Assembly: GCA_932521025.1 (NCBI GenBank)
Contig: OW051471.1
Span: 5,952,001 to 6,016,000 of the forward strand
Direction: 5' to 3'
Length of the DNA: 64,000 nucleotides
Source: Oscheius onirici
Taxonomy: Eukaryota > Nematoda > Chromadorea > Rhabditida > Rhabditidae
The translations under genes and the position numbers were made by a program. Below the pieces are notes generated by a model. That model was not told where the DNA came from, did not search any database, and saw nothing but the letters and a program-made list of their open reading frames with translations. Of the stretch, positions 12,431 to 25,200 are shown in pieces (positions within the stretch are counted from its first letter, which is position 1; each line of letters begins with the position of its first letter).

Positions 12431-12890
12431 TCTAAACTATCTAAAGCGCAATGGTGTCTGTGGTGGACTCTTGTTTGGATGTTTGTTTATGTTTGTTTGT
12501 CCATGGCCACGAGATTCGTCTCGACAAGTCAGAAGTGGTCAGGATAAGATCAATTAGCTTTGAACTTGGTGTGAGAACGAAATATTCATGAAAAGTTAGG
12601 TTTTGTCAAAGGATTAAAGTGGGGACGCAACAGTAACCCATAAATATTTCGCTTCGAGAACCACAAACTCCTGAAGCGCGGCAATTCACCGTTGGGAAAA
12701 TCAAGAAATCGGTTTGAATTGTTGCAGTTTACCCTGAAAATCAGGGGTTTGTGGTTCTCGAAGCGAAATATTTATGGGTTACTGTTGCGTTCTTATTTTT
12801 GAACACTTTGGTCGATTTCTAAAATTTGGACAAAATTTATTTCGTACTTCTGAGCGCCGCAGGCGACAGCCGTCGATAGACGATAGACGG
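12431..12890 (+). mobile_element. Helitron-like copy interrupted by a foldback element
   Basis: The 5' end is TCTAAACTATCTAAAGCGC preceded by A. The 3' part is the conserved gagcgccgcaggcgacagcc hairpin tract, ending in a degenerate hairpin near 12890. The interior between them is broken by a palindrome (12613-12790). It shares its ends and the ttgtttgtccatggccacga tract with the copies at 52189 and 60378. Confidence 0.55.
12613..12790. mobile_element. Foldback element with about 50-bp arms
   Basis: The left arm starts gacgcaacagtaacccataa and the right arm ends in its reverse complement (ttatgggttactgttgcgtt). The arms continue through atttcgcttcgagaaccaca and its complement, with a loop of about 70 bp. 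It sits inside the Helitron-like copy at 12431-12890, so it inserted later. Confidence 0.7.
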
Positions 12891-13211
12891 TTTTCCATGT
12901 CCTCCCTTTTGGTTGGATTTTCTTTTTTTCGTTTCCGCCTGCAGTGCTCAAAAAGTTGCACAAGTTCTTGATTCCCAAAAAATGTAGTAATCTCTTGGAA
13001 AAACCTAATCTACATCGATCAATTCTTTTCCACTCCATGTGAAAACGGACTAGTTGATCCTAACCGCGTCCAACTTGTTTTGACCGGGGTCTCGGACAAC
13101 ATACAGACTGCACGTCACTGTCAGACATCTTTGCGCTTTTTTAGCATAGACTTATTATTAACTTTCATTTCAGCTTATGAACACCTGCCTCCAAAACCCG
13201 ATACCGAAATT

Positions 13212-16200
13212 ATGACTTCATGGATATACAGCGTTGCGTAGGATTTGAATTGGGTTTGAAATATTATATATTCTAGGAGTAAATGGGTGAAAAATACTGC
13301 TGAAGAAGAAAATGTTACTACCGATACCACTTCAGATCCGGCATGATTACATAATTATATCCAGTTTACAGGAAATTGTTTTAGATCAACAATGCATCGG
13401 AGTCACCTACAGAGACTATAAATCGAGCACTAAGCGAACTTTCTGAACAGCAACGAGAGTCAATTAAGGAGGTAAACCTTTAAATACAAAAATACTCATT
13501 TGGCATAGGTTCTACGAAGAGCAGAAGTGTCAAGAAAAAATGCTCGTATAGTCATGGATGCGCGCCGTCTTGGAGTGAAACCTGAACGTTCTATGAGTAT
13601 AGAAGACACCGTAGAAGAAGCGCAAACCAGCAGTAAAGGGCGTCTCCTAATACAGATGGATTCAATACCTGAAGGTACTGGCCATTAATTTAATTCACGG
13701 AGTTGCAGACATTGTTGTGGTTTCGCAGGATGTGGAAGGGACCAAGAATGCTGAGAAGAAGAGTACGTGCTTTGATATGGAAACGAAACGGAGACATTTA
13801 GATCATCTTCAACGCCAAAACACTATATCAAACAGGATGAAGTTAATCAGCACGCAAATCGCGGAATGGTTCAACACTCTAGACTATGATGGTGATTATT
13901 TATCTACTGGTATGCAAACGGGAAAAGGTATCAATAAAAAAAACTTTCTTATTCACAACTTTAGTGCCTTATCAAGAATCAGTTGGTTCATTAGTGCTTC
14001 AATATATCGACGCCTTAACTTCGGGTATAATCATAGTAGCTTGCCTAGAACATAGTGGTGAATCCGTGGAATTCGAAGATTATTGCCAGAAATTATGTGA
14101 ACACGTGTTCCATCTTGCATACAGTCAAATCAAAACACTGCCCTTAGAAGATGGCACAGCAAAACAGATTGATGAATACTGTACCACACTGGCAAACGAG
14201 GTGCTTCAAACAGTATTCCTGGATCTCGCTCAACGACCACACATGAATGACACTATCCAACCGTTGTCACAGTCAGCTGCTGTACACACCATGCCTTCAT
14301 TTAGCAACTCTTCCGAACTAGGAGAATATTTGGAAAGGATATCAGAAGGTGACACAATTTATAAAGACGTAGCATAAAACATATTTAAGAAGATGAATCT
14401 GACGCTGGTTCAATGTCTTCTGAAGAAGAAGGTGGATACGGATACGAGGTAAACTATACATACAACACAAACTTGTATAAACTTCAGGTACTCACCCTGA
14501 CAAGTGAATCCGGAAAAACTACAAACACACTGCCGCACAATTTCCCTGAAAGAAATATTGTCACTGAAAGTGAAAACAGTGACAGTGAAACTTCATTCAT
14601 TTCCGTCATAGAAGCAAATCGAAAAACAGTGCGAATTGTCATACGCCCTCCAACACCGCCCGAAAGACCCCCACCACCAAAAATATATAACCGCAAAAAA
14701 CTGAATGAGCACATTGACACTGCTAAGAAAAAAGAAGAGCCGACTGTATCTGAAGAAGTTACTTTTGCTGAACAAATAGTTGCCAAGCACGTCGAGCCCG
14801 AGGAGCAGCCGTTGACACAAGAAGAGCTGGATCACATTGCTTGGATTCAACAACTTGCAAGTCAAAGCTCGTTTGAGAAGCCTACAAAGCCTGAGCCTCC
14901 AATTTTTGCGGTGGAAGACATCGAAGAAGATCATTCGAGTGCAACATCAGGTGCTGACGAGCAGGCTCTTTCCGAACAATCGTCATTCGATCAGCAGCCA
15001 TCATTCGAACACTTCCACGACTATGGCAAGTCATCGCCTTTACTCGAGCCCACTGCTGAAGAATATGAAGAGCCGACTGTATCTGAAGAAGTTACTTTTG
15101 CTGAACAAACAGTTGCCAAGCACGTCGAGCCCGAGGAGCAGCCGTTGACACAAGAAGAGCTGGATCACATTGCTTGGATTCAACAACTTGCAAGTCAAAG
15201 CTCGTTTGAGAAGCCTACAAAGCCTGAGCCTCCAATTTTTGCAGTGGAAGACATCGAAGAAGATCATTCAAGTGCAACATCAGGTGCTGACGAGCAGGCT
15301 CTTTCCGCACAATCGTCATTCGATCAGCAGCCATCATTCGAACACTTCCACGACTATGGCAACTCATCGCCTTTACTCGAGCCCACTGCTGAAGAATATG
15401 AAGAGCCGACTGTATCTGAAGAAGTTACTTTTGCTGAACAAACAGTTGCCAAGCACGTCGAGCCCAAGGAGCAGCCGTTGACACAAGAAGAGCTGGATCA
15501 CATTGCTTGGATTCAACAACTTGCAAGTCAAAGCTCGTTTGAGAAGCCTACAAAGCCTGAGCCTCCAATTTTTGCGGTGGAAGACATCGAAGAAGATCAT
15601 TCAAGTGCAACATCAGGTGCTGACGAGCAGGCTCTTTCCGAACAATCGTCATTCGATCAGCAGCCATCATTCGAACACTTCCACGACTATGGCAACTCAT
15701 CGCCTTTACTCGAGCCCACTGCTGAAGAATATGAAGAGCCGACTGTTCCTCAAGAAGTAGCTGTTGCTGAACAAATAGTTGCCAAGCACGTCGAGCCCGA
15801 GGAGCAGCCGTTGACACAAGAAGAGCTGGATCACATTGCTTGGATTCAACAACTTGCAAGTCAAAGCTCGTTTGAGAAGCCTACAAAGCCTGAGCCTCCA
15901 ATTTTTGCGGTGGAAGACATCGAAGAAGATCATTCGAGTGCAACATCAGGTGCTGACGAGCAGGCTCTTTCCGAACAATCGTCATTCGATCAGCAGCCAT
16001 CATTCGAACACTTCCACGACTATGGCAAGTCATCGGCTTTACTCGAGCCCACTGCTGAAGAATATGAAGAGCCGACTGTATCTGAAGAAGTTACTTTTGC
16101 TGAACAAACAGTTGCCAAGCACGTCGAGCCCGAGGAGCAGCCGTTGACACAAGAAGAGCTGGATCACATTGCTTGGATTCAACAACTTGCAAGTCAAAGC

Positions 16201-19200
16201 TCGTTTGAGAAGCCTACAAAGCCTGAGCCTCCAATTTTTGCAGTGGAAGACATCGAAGAAGATCATTCGAGTGCAACATCAGGTGCTGACGAGCAGGCTC
16301 TTTCCGAACAATCGTCATTCGATCAGCAGCCATCATTCGAACACTTCCACGACTATGGCAAGTCATCGGCTTTACTCGAGCCCACTGCTGAAGAATATGA
16401 AGAGCCGACTGTATCTGAAGAAGTTACTTTTGCTGAACAAACAGTTGCCAAGCACGTCGAGCCCGAGGAGCAGCCGTTGACACAAGAAGAGCTGGATCAC
16501 ATTGCTTGGATTCAACAACTTGCAAGTCAAAGCTCGTTTGAGAAGCCTACAAAGCCTGAGCCTCCAATTTTTGCAGTGGAAGACATCGAAGAAGATCATT
16601 CGAGTGCAACATCAGGTGCTGACGAGCAGGCTCTTTCCGAACAATCGTCATTCGATCAGCAGCCATCATTCGAACACTTCCACGACTATGGCAAGTCATC
16701 GCCTTTACTCGAGCCCACTGCTGAAGAATATGAAGAGCCGACTGTTCCTCAAGAAGTAGCTGTTGCTGAACAAATAGTTGCCAAGCACGTCGAGCCCGAG
16801 GAGCAGCCGTTGACACAAGAAGAGCTGGATCACATTGCTTGGATTCAACAACTTGCAAGTCAAAGCTCGTTTGAGAAGCCTACAAAGCCTGAGCCTCCAA
16901 TTTTTGCGGTGGAAGACATCGAAGAAGATCATTCGAGTGCAACATCAGGTGCTGACGAGCAGGCTCTTTCCGAACAATCGTCATTCGATCAGCAGCCATC
17001 ATTCGAACACTTCCACGACTATGGCAAGTCATCGGCTTTACTCGAGCCCACTGCTGAAGAATATGAAGAGCCGACTGTATCTGAAGAAGTTACTTTTGCT
17101 GAACAAACAGTTGCCAAGCACGTCGAGCCCGAGGAGCAGCCGTTGACACAAGAAGAGCTGGATCACATTGCTTGGATTCAACAACTTGCAAGTCAAAGCT
17201 CGTTTGAGAAGCCTACAAAGCCTGAGCCTCCAATTTTTGCAGTGGAAGACATCGAAGAAGATCATTCGAGTGCAACATCAGGTGCTGACGAGCAGGCTCT
17301 TTCCGAACAATCGTCATTCGATCAGCAGCCATCATTCGAACACTTCCACGACTATGGCAAGTCATCGGCTTTACTCGAGCCCACTGCTGAAGAATATGAA
17401 GAGCCGACTGTATCTGAAGAAGTTACTTTTGCTGAACAAACAGTTGCCAAGCACGTCGAGCCCGAGGAGCAGCCGTTGACACAAGAAGAGCTGGATCACA
17501 TTGCTTGGATTCAACAACTTGCAAGTCAAAGCTCGTTTGAGAAGCCTACAAAGCCTGAGCCTCCAATTTTTGCAGTGGAAGACATCGAAGAAGATCATTC
17601 GAGTGCAACATCAGGTGCTGACGAGCAGGCTCTTTCCGAACAATCGTCATTCGATCAGCAGCCATCATTCGAACACTTCCACGACTATGGCAAGTCATCG
17701 CCTTTACTCGAGCCCACTGCTGAAGAATATGAAGAGCCGACTGTATCTGAAGAAGTTACTTTTGCTGAACAAACAGTTGCCAAGCACGTCGAGCCCGAGG
17801 AGCAGCCGTTGACACAAGAAGAGCTGGATCACATTGCTTGGATTCAACAACTTGCAAGTCAAAGCTCGTTTGAGAAGCCTACAAAGCCTGAGCCTCCAAT
17901 TTTTGCGGTGGAAGACATCGAAGAAGATCATTCGAGTGCAACATCAGGTGCTGACGAGCAGGCTCTTTCCGAACAATCGTCATTCGATCAGCAGCCATCA
18001 TTCGAACACTTCCACGACTATGGCAAGTCATCGCCTTTACTCGAGCCCACTGCTGAAGAATATGAAGAGCCGACTGTATCTGAAGAAGTTACTTTTGCTG
18101 AACAAACAGTTGCCAAGCACGTCGAGCCCGAGGAGCAGCCGTTGACACAAGAAGAGCTGGATCACATTGCTTGGATTCAACAACTTGCAAGTCAAAGCTC
18201 GTTTGAGAAGCCTACAAAGCCTGAGCCTCCAATTTTTGCGGTGGAAGACATCGAAGAAGATCATTCGAGTGCAACATCAGGTGCTGACGAGCAGGCTCTT
18301 TCCGAACAATCGTCATTCGATCAGCAGCCATCATTCGAACACTTCCACGACTATGGCAAGTCATCGCCTTTACTCGAGCCCACTGCTGAAGAATATGAAG
18401 AGCCGACTGTTCCTCAAGAAGTAGCTGTTGCTGAACAAATAGTTGCCAAGCACGTCGAGCCCGAGGAGCAGCCGTTGACACAAGAAGAGCTGGATCACAT
18501 TGCTTGGATTCAACAACTTGCAAGTCAAAGCTCGTTTGAGAAGCCTACAAAGCCTGAGCCTCCAATTTTTGCGGTGGAAGACATCGAAGAAGATCATTCG
18601 AGTGCAACATCAGGTGCTGACGAGCAGGCTCTTTCCGAACAATCGTCATTCGATCAGCAGCCATCATTCGAACACTTCCACGACTATGGCAAGTCATCGC
18701 CTTTACTCGAGCCCACTGCTGAAGAATATGAAGAGCCGACTGTATCTGAAGAAGTTACTTTTGCTGAACAAACAGTTGCCAAGCACGTCGAGCCCGAGGA
18801 GCAGCCGTTGACACAAGAAGAGCTGGATCACATTGCTTGGATTCAACAACTTGCAAGTCAAAGCTCGTTTGAGAAGCCTACAAAGCCTGAGCCTCCAATT
18901 TTTGCAGTGGAAGACATCGAAGAAGATCATTCGAGTGCAACATCAGGTGCTGACGAGCAGGCTCTTTCCGAACAATCGTCATTCGATCAGCAGCCATCAT
19001 TCGAACACTTCCACGACTATGGCAAGTCATCGCCTTTACTCGAGCCCACTGCTGAAGAATATGAAGAGCCGACTGTATCTGAAGAAGTTACTTTTGCTGA
19101 ACAAACAGTTGCCAAGCACGTCGAGCCCGAGGAGCAGCCGTTGACACAAGAAGAGCTGGATCACATTGCTTGGATTCAACAACTTGCAAGTCAAAGCTCG

Positions 19201-22200
19201 TTTGAGAAGCCTACAAAGCCTGAGCCTCCAATTTTTGCAGTGGAAGACATCGAAGAAGATCATTCGAGTGCAACATCAGGTGCTGACGAGCAGGCTCTTT
19301 CCGAACAATCGTCATTCGATCAGCAGCAATCATTCGAACACTTCCACGACTATGGCAAGTCATCGGCTTTACTCGAGCCCACTGCTGAAGAATATGAAGA
19401 GCCGACTGTTCCTCAAGAAGTAGCTGTTGCTGAACAAATAGTTGCCAAGCACGTCGAGCCCGAGGAGCAGCTGTTGACACAAGAAGAGCTGGATCACATT
19501 GCTTGGATTCAACAACTTGCAAGTCAAAGCTCGTTTGAGAAGCCTACAAAGCCTGAGCCTCCAATTTTTGCGGTGGAAGACATCGAAGAAGATCATTCGA
19601 GTGCAACATCAGGTGCTGACGAGCAGGCTCTTTCCGAACAATCGTCATTCGATCAGCAGCCATCATTCGAACACTTCCACGACTATGGCAAGTCATCGCC
19701 TTTACTCGAGCCCACTGCTGAAGAATATGAAGAGCCGACTGTATCTGAAGAAGTTACTTTTGCTGAACAAACAGTTGCCAAGCACGTCGAGCCCGAGGAG
19801 CAGCCGTTGGCACAAGAAGAGCTGGATCACATTGCTTGGATTCAACAACTTGCAAGTCAAAGCTCGTTTGAGAAGCCTACAAAGCCTGAGCCTCCAATTT
19901 TTGCGGTGGAAGACATCGAAGAAGATCATTCGAGTGCAACATCAGGTGCTGACGAGCAGGCTCTTTCCGAACAATCGTCATTCGATCAGCAGCCATCATT
20001 CGAACACTTCCACGACTATGGCAAGTCATCGGCTTTACTCGAGCCCACTGCTGAAGAATATGAAGAGCCGACTGTATCTGAAGAAGTTACTTTTGCTGAA
20101 CAAACAGTTGCCAAGCACGTCGAGCCCGAGGAGCAGCTGTTGACACAAGAAGAGCTGGATCACATTGCTTGGATTCAACAACTTGCAAGTCAAAGCTCGT
20201 TTGAGAAGCCTACAAAGCCTGAGCCTCCAATTTTTGCGGTGGAAGACATCGAAGAAGATCATTCGAGTGCAACATCAGGTGCTGACGAGCAGGCTCTTTC
20301 CGAACAATCGTCATTCGATCAGCAGCCATCATTCGAACACTTCCACGACTATGGCAAGTCATCGGCTTTACTCGAGCCCACTGCTGAAGAATATGAAGAG
20401 CCGACTGTATCTGAAGAAGTTACTTTTGCTGAACAAACAGTTGCCAAGCACGTCGAGCCCGAGGAGCAGCCGTTGACACAAGAAGAGCTGGATCACATTG
20501 CTTGGATTCAACAACTTGCAAGTCAAAGCTCGTTTGAGAAGCCTACAAAGCCTGAGCCTCCAATTTTTGCGGTGGAAGACATCGAAGAAGATCATTCGAG
20601 TGCAACATCAGGTGCTGACGAGCAGGCTCTTTCCGAACAATCGTCATTCGATCAGCAGCCATCATTCGAACACTTCCACGACTATGGCAAGTCATCGGCT
20701 TTACTCGAGCCCACTGCTGAAGAATATGAAGAGCCGACTGTATCTGAAGAAGTTACTTTTGCTGAACAAACAGTTGCCAAGCACGTCGAGCCCGAGGAGC
20801 AGCCGTTGACACAAGAAGAGCTGGATCACATTGCTTGGATTCAACAACTTGCAAGTCAAAGCTCGTTTGAGAAGCCTACAAAGCCTGAGCCTCCAATTTT
20901 TGCAGTGGAAGACATCGAAGAAGATCATTCGAGTGCAACACCAGGTGGTGACAAGCATGCTCTTTCCGAACAATCGTCATTCGATCAGCAGCCATCATTC
21001 GAACACTTCCACGACTATGGCAAGTCATCGCCTTTACTCGAGCCCACTGCTGAAGAATATGAAGAGCCGACTGTATCTGAAGAAGTTACTTTTGCTGAAC
21101 AAACAGTTGCCAAGCACGTCGAGCCCGAGGAGCAGCCGTTGACACAAGAAGAGCTGGATCACATTGCTTGGATTCAACAACTTGCAAGTCAAAGCTCGTT
21201 TGAGAAGCCTACAAAGCCTGAGCCTCCAATTTTTGCAGTGGAAGACATCGAAGAAGATCATTCGAGTGCAACATCAGGTGCTGACGAGCAGGCTCTTTCC
21301 GAACAATCGTCATTCGATCAGCAGCCATCATTCGAACACTTCCACGACTATGGCAAGTCATCGGCTTTACTCGAGCCCACTGCTGAAGAATATGAAGAGC
21401 CGACTGTTCCTCAAGAAGTAGCTGTTGCTGAACAAATAGTTGCCAAGCACGTCGAGCCCGAGGAGCAGCGGTTGACACAAGAAGAGCTGGATCACATTGC
21501 TTGGATTCAACAACTTGCAAGTCAAAGCTCGTTTGAGAAGCCTACAAAGCCTGAGCCTCCAATTTTTGCAGTGGAAGACATCGAAGAAGATCATTCGAGT
21601 GCAACATCAGGTGCTGACGAGCAGGCTCTTTCCGAACAATCGTCATTCGATCAGCAGCCATCATTCGAACACTTCCACGACTATGGCAAGTCATCGGCTT
21701 TACTCGAGCCCACTGCTGAAGAATATGAAGAGCCGACTGTTCCTCAAGAAGTAGCTGTTGCTGAACAAATAGTTGCCAAGCACGTCGAGCCCGAGGAGCA
21801 GCTGTTGACACAAGAAGAGCTGGATCACATTGCTTGGATTCAACAACTTGCAAGTCAAAGCTCGTTTGAGAAGCCTACAAAGCCTGAGCCTCCAATTTTT
21901 GCGGTGGAAGACATCGAAGAAGATCATTCGAGTGCAACATCAGGTGCTGACGAGCAGGCTCTTTCCGAACAATCGTCATTCGATCAGCAGCCATCATTCG
22001 AACACTTCCACGACTATGGCAAGTCATCGCCTTTACTCGAGCCCACTGCTGAAGAATATGAAGAGCCGACTGTATCTGAAGAAGTTACTTTTGCTGAACA
22101 AACAGTTGCCAAGCACGTCGAGCCCGAGGAGCAGCCGTTGACACAAGAAGAGCTGGATCACATTGCTTGGATTCAACAACTTGCAAGTCAAAGCTCGTTT

Positions 22201-25200
22201 GAGAAGCCTACAAAGCCTGAGCCTCCAATTTTTGCAGTGGAAGACATCGAAGAAGATCATTCGAGTGCAACATCAGGTGCTGACGAGCAGGCTCTTTCCG
22301 AACAATCGTCATTCGATCAGCAGCCATCATTCGAACACTTCCACGACTATGGCAAGTCATCGGCTTTACTCGAGCCCACTGCTGAAGAATATGAAGAGCC
22401 GACTGTATCTGAAGAAGTTACTTTTGCTGAACAAACAGTTGCCAAGCACGTCGAGCCCGAGGAGCAGCCGTTGACACAAGAAGAGCTGGATCACATTGCT
22501 TGGATTCAACAACTTGCAAGTCAAAGCTCGTTTGAGAAGCCTACAAAGCCTGAGCCTCCAGTTTTTGCGGTGGAAGACATCGAAGAAGATCATTCGAGTG
22601 CAACACCAGGTGGTGACAAGCATGCTCTTTCCGAACAATCGTCATTCGATCAGCAGCCATCATTCGAACACTTCCACGACTATGGCAAGTCATCGCCTTT
22701 ACTCGAGCCCACTGCTGAAGAATATGAAGAGCCGACTGTATCTGAAGAAGTTACTTTTGCTGAACAAACAGTTGCCAAGCACGTCGAGCCCGAGGAGCAG
22801 CCGTTGACACAAGAAGAGCTGGATCACATTGCTTGGATTCAACAACTTGCAAGTCAAAGCTCGTTTGAGAAGCCTACAAAGCCTGAGCCTCCAATTTTTG
22901 CAGTGGAAGACATCGAAGAAGATCATTCGAGTGCAACATCAGGTGCTGACGAGCAGGCTCTTTCCGAACAATCGTCATTCGATCAGCAGCCATCATTCGA
23001 ACACTTCCACGACTATGGCAAGTCATCGGCTTTACTCGAGCCCACTGCTGAAGAATATGAAGAGCCGACTGTTCCTCAAGAAGTAGCTGTTGCTGAACAA
23101 ATAGTTGCCAAGCACGTCGAGCCCGAGGAGCAGCCGTTGACACAAGAAGAGCTGGATCACATTGCTTGGATTCAACAACTTGCAAGTCAAAGCTCGTTTG
23201 AGAAGCCTACAAAGCCTGAGCCTCCAATTTTTGCAGTGGAAGACATCGAAGAAGATCATTCGAGTGCAACATCAGGTGCTGACGAGCAGGCTCTTTCCGA
23301 ACAATCGTCATTCGATCAGCAGCCATCATTCGAACACTTCCACGACTATGGCAAGTCATCGGCTTTACTCGAGCCCACTGCTGAAGAATATGAAGAGCCG
23401 ACTGTATCTGAAGAAGTTACTTTTGCTGAACAAACAGTTGCCAAGCACGTCGAGCCCGAGGAGCAGCCGTTGACACAAGAAGAGCTGGATCACATTGCTT
23501 GGATTCAACAACTTGCAAGTCAAAGCTCGTTTGAGAAGCCTACAAAGCCTGAGCCTCCAATTTTTGCAGTGGAAGACATCGAAGAAGATCATTCGAGTGC
23601 AACATCAGGTGCTGACGAGCAGGCTCTTTCCGAACAATCGTCATTCGATCAGCAGCCATCATTCGAACACTTCCACGACTATGGCAAGTCATCGGCTTTA
23701 CTCGAGCCCACTGCTGAAGAATATGAAGAGCCGACTGTATCTGAAGAAGTTACTTTTGCTGAACAAACAGTTGCCAAGCACGTCGAGCCCGAGGAGCAGC
23801 TGTTGACACAAGAAGAGCTGGATCACATTGCTTGGATTCAACAACTTGCAAGTCAAAGCTCGTTTGAGAAGCCTACAAAGCCTGAGCCTCCAATTTTTGC
23901 GGTGGAAGACATCGAAGAAGATCATTCGAGTGCAACATCAGGTGCTGACGAGCAGGCTCTTTCCGAACAATCGTCATTCGATCAGCAGCCATCATTCGAA
24001 CACTTCCACGACTATGGCAAGTCATCGCCTTTACTCGAGCCCACTGCTGAAGAATATGAAGAGCCGACTGTATCTGAAGAAGTTACTTTTGCTGAACAAA
24101 CAGTTGCCAAGCACGTCGAGCCCGAGGAGCAGCCGTTGACACAAGAAGAGCTGGATCACATTGCTTGGATTCAACAACTTGCAAGTCAAAGCTCGTTTGA
24201 GAAGCCTACAAAGCCTGAGCCTCCAATTTTTGCAGTGGAAGACATCGAAGAAGATCATTCGAGTGCAACATCAGGTGCTGACGAGCAGGCTCTTTCCGAA
24301 CAATCGTCATTCGATCAGCAGCCATCATTCGAACACTTCCACGACTATGGCAAGTCATCGGCTTTACTCGAGCCCACTGCTGAAGAATATGAAGAGCCGA
24401 CTGTATCTGAAGAAGTTACTTTTGCTGAACAAACAGTTGCCAAGCACGTCGAGCCCGAGGAGCAGCCGTTGACACAAGAAGAGCTGGATCACATTGCTTG
24501 GATTCAACAACTTGCAAGTCAAAGCTCGTTTGAGAAGCCTACAAAGCCTGAGCCTCCAGTTTTTGCGGTGGAAGACATCGAAGAAGATCATTCGAGTGCA
24601 ACACCAGGTGGTGACAAGCATGCTCTTTCCGAACAATCGTCATTCGATCAGCAGCCATCATTCGAACACTTCCACGACTATGGCAAGTCATCGCCTTTAC
24701 TCGAGCCCACTGCTGAAGAATATGAAGAGCCGACTGTATCTGAAGAAGTTACTTTTGCTGAACAAACAGTTGCCAAGCACGTCGAGCCCGAGGAGCCGCC
24801 GTTGACACAAGAAGAGCTGGATCACATTGCTTGGATTCAACAACTTGCAAGTCAAAGCTCGTTTGAGAAGCCTACAAAGCCTGAGCCTCCAATTTTTGCA
24901 GTGGAAGACATCGAAGAAGATCATTCGAGTGCAACATCAGGTGCTGACGAGCAGGCTCTTTCCGAACAATCGTCATTCGATCAGCAGCCATCATTCGAAC
25001 ACTTCCACGACTATGGCAAGTCATCGGCTTTACTCGAGCCCACTGCTGAAGAATATGAAGAGCCGACTGTATCTGAAGAAGTTACTTTTGCTGAACAAAC
25101 AGTTGCCAAGCACGTCGAGCCCGAGGAGCCGCCGTTGACACAAGAAGAGCTGGATCACATTGCTTGGATTCAACAACTTGCAAGTCAAAGCTCGTTTGAG

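Noticed and set aside
13326-13384. A GC-AG intron after TCAGATCCG in Clarinet exon 2
   Set aside because: The GC donor lacks the expected AG|GCAAGT context. A GT donor at 13314 gives the same phase, so I preferred it, although it is also weak.
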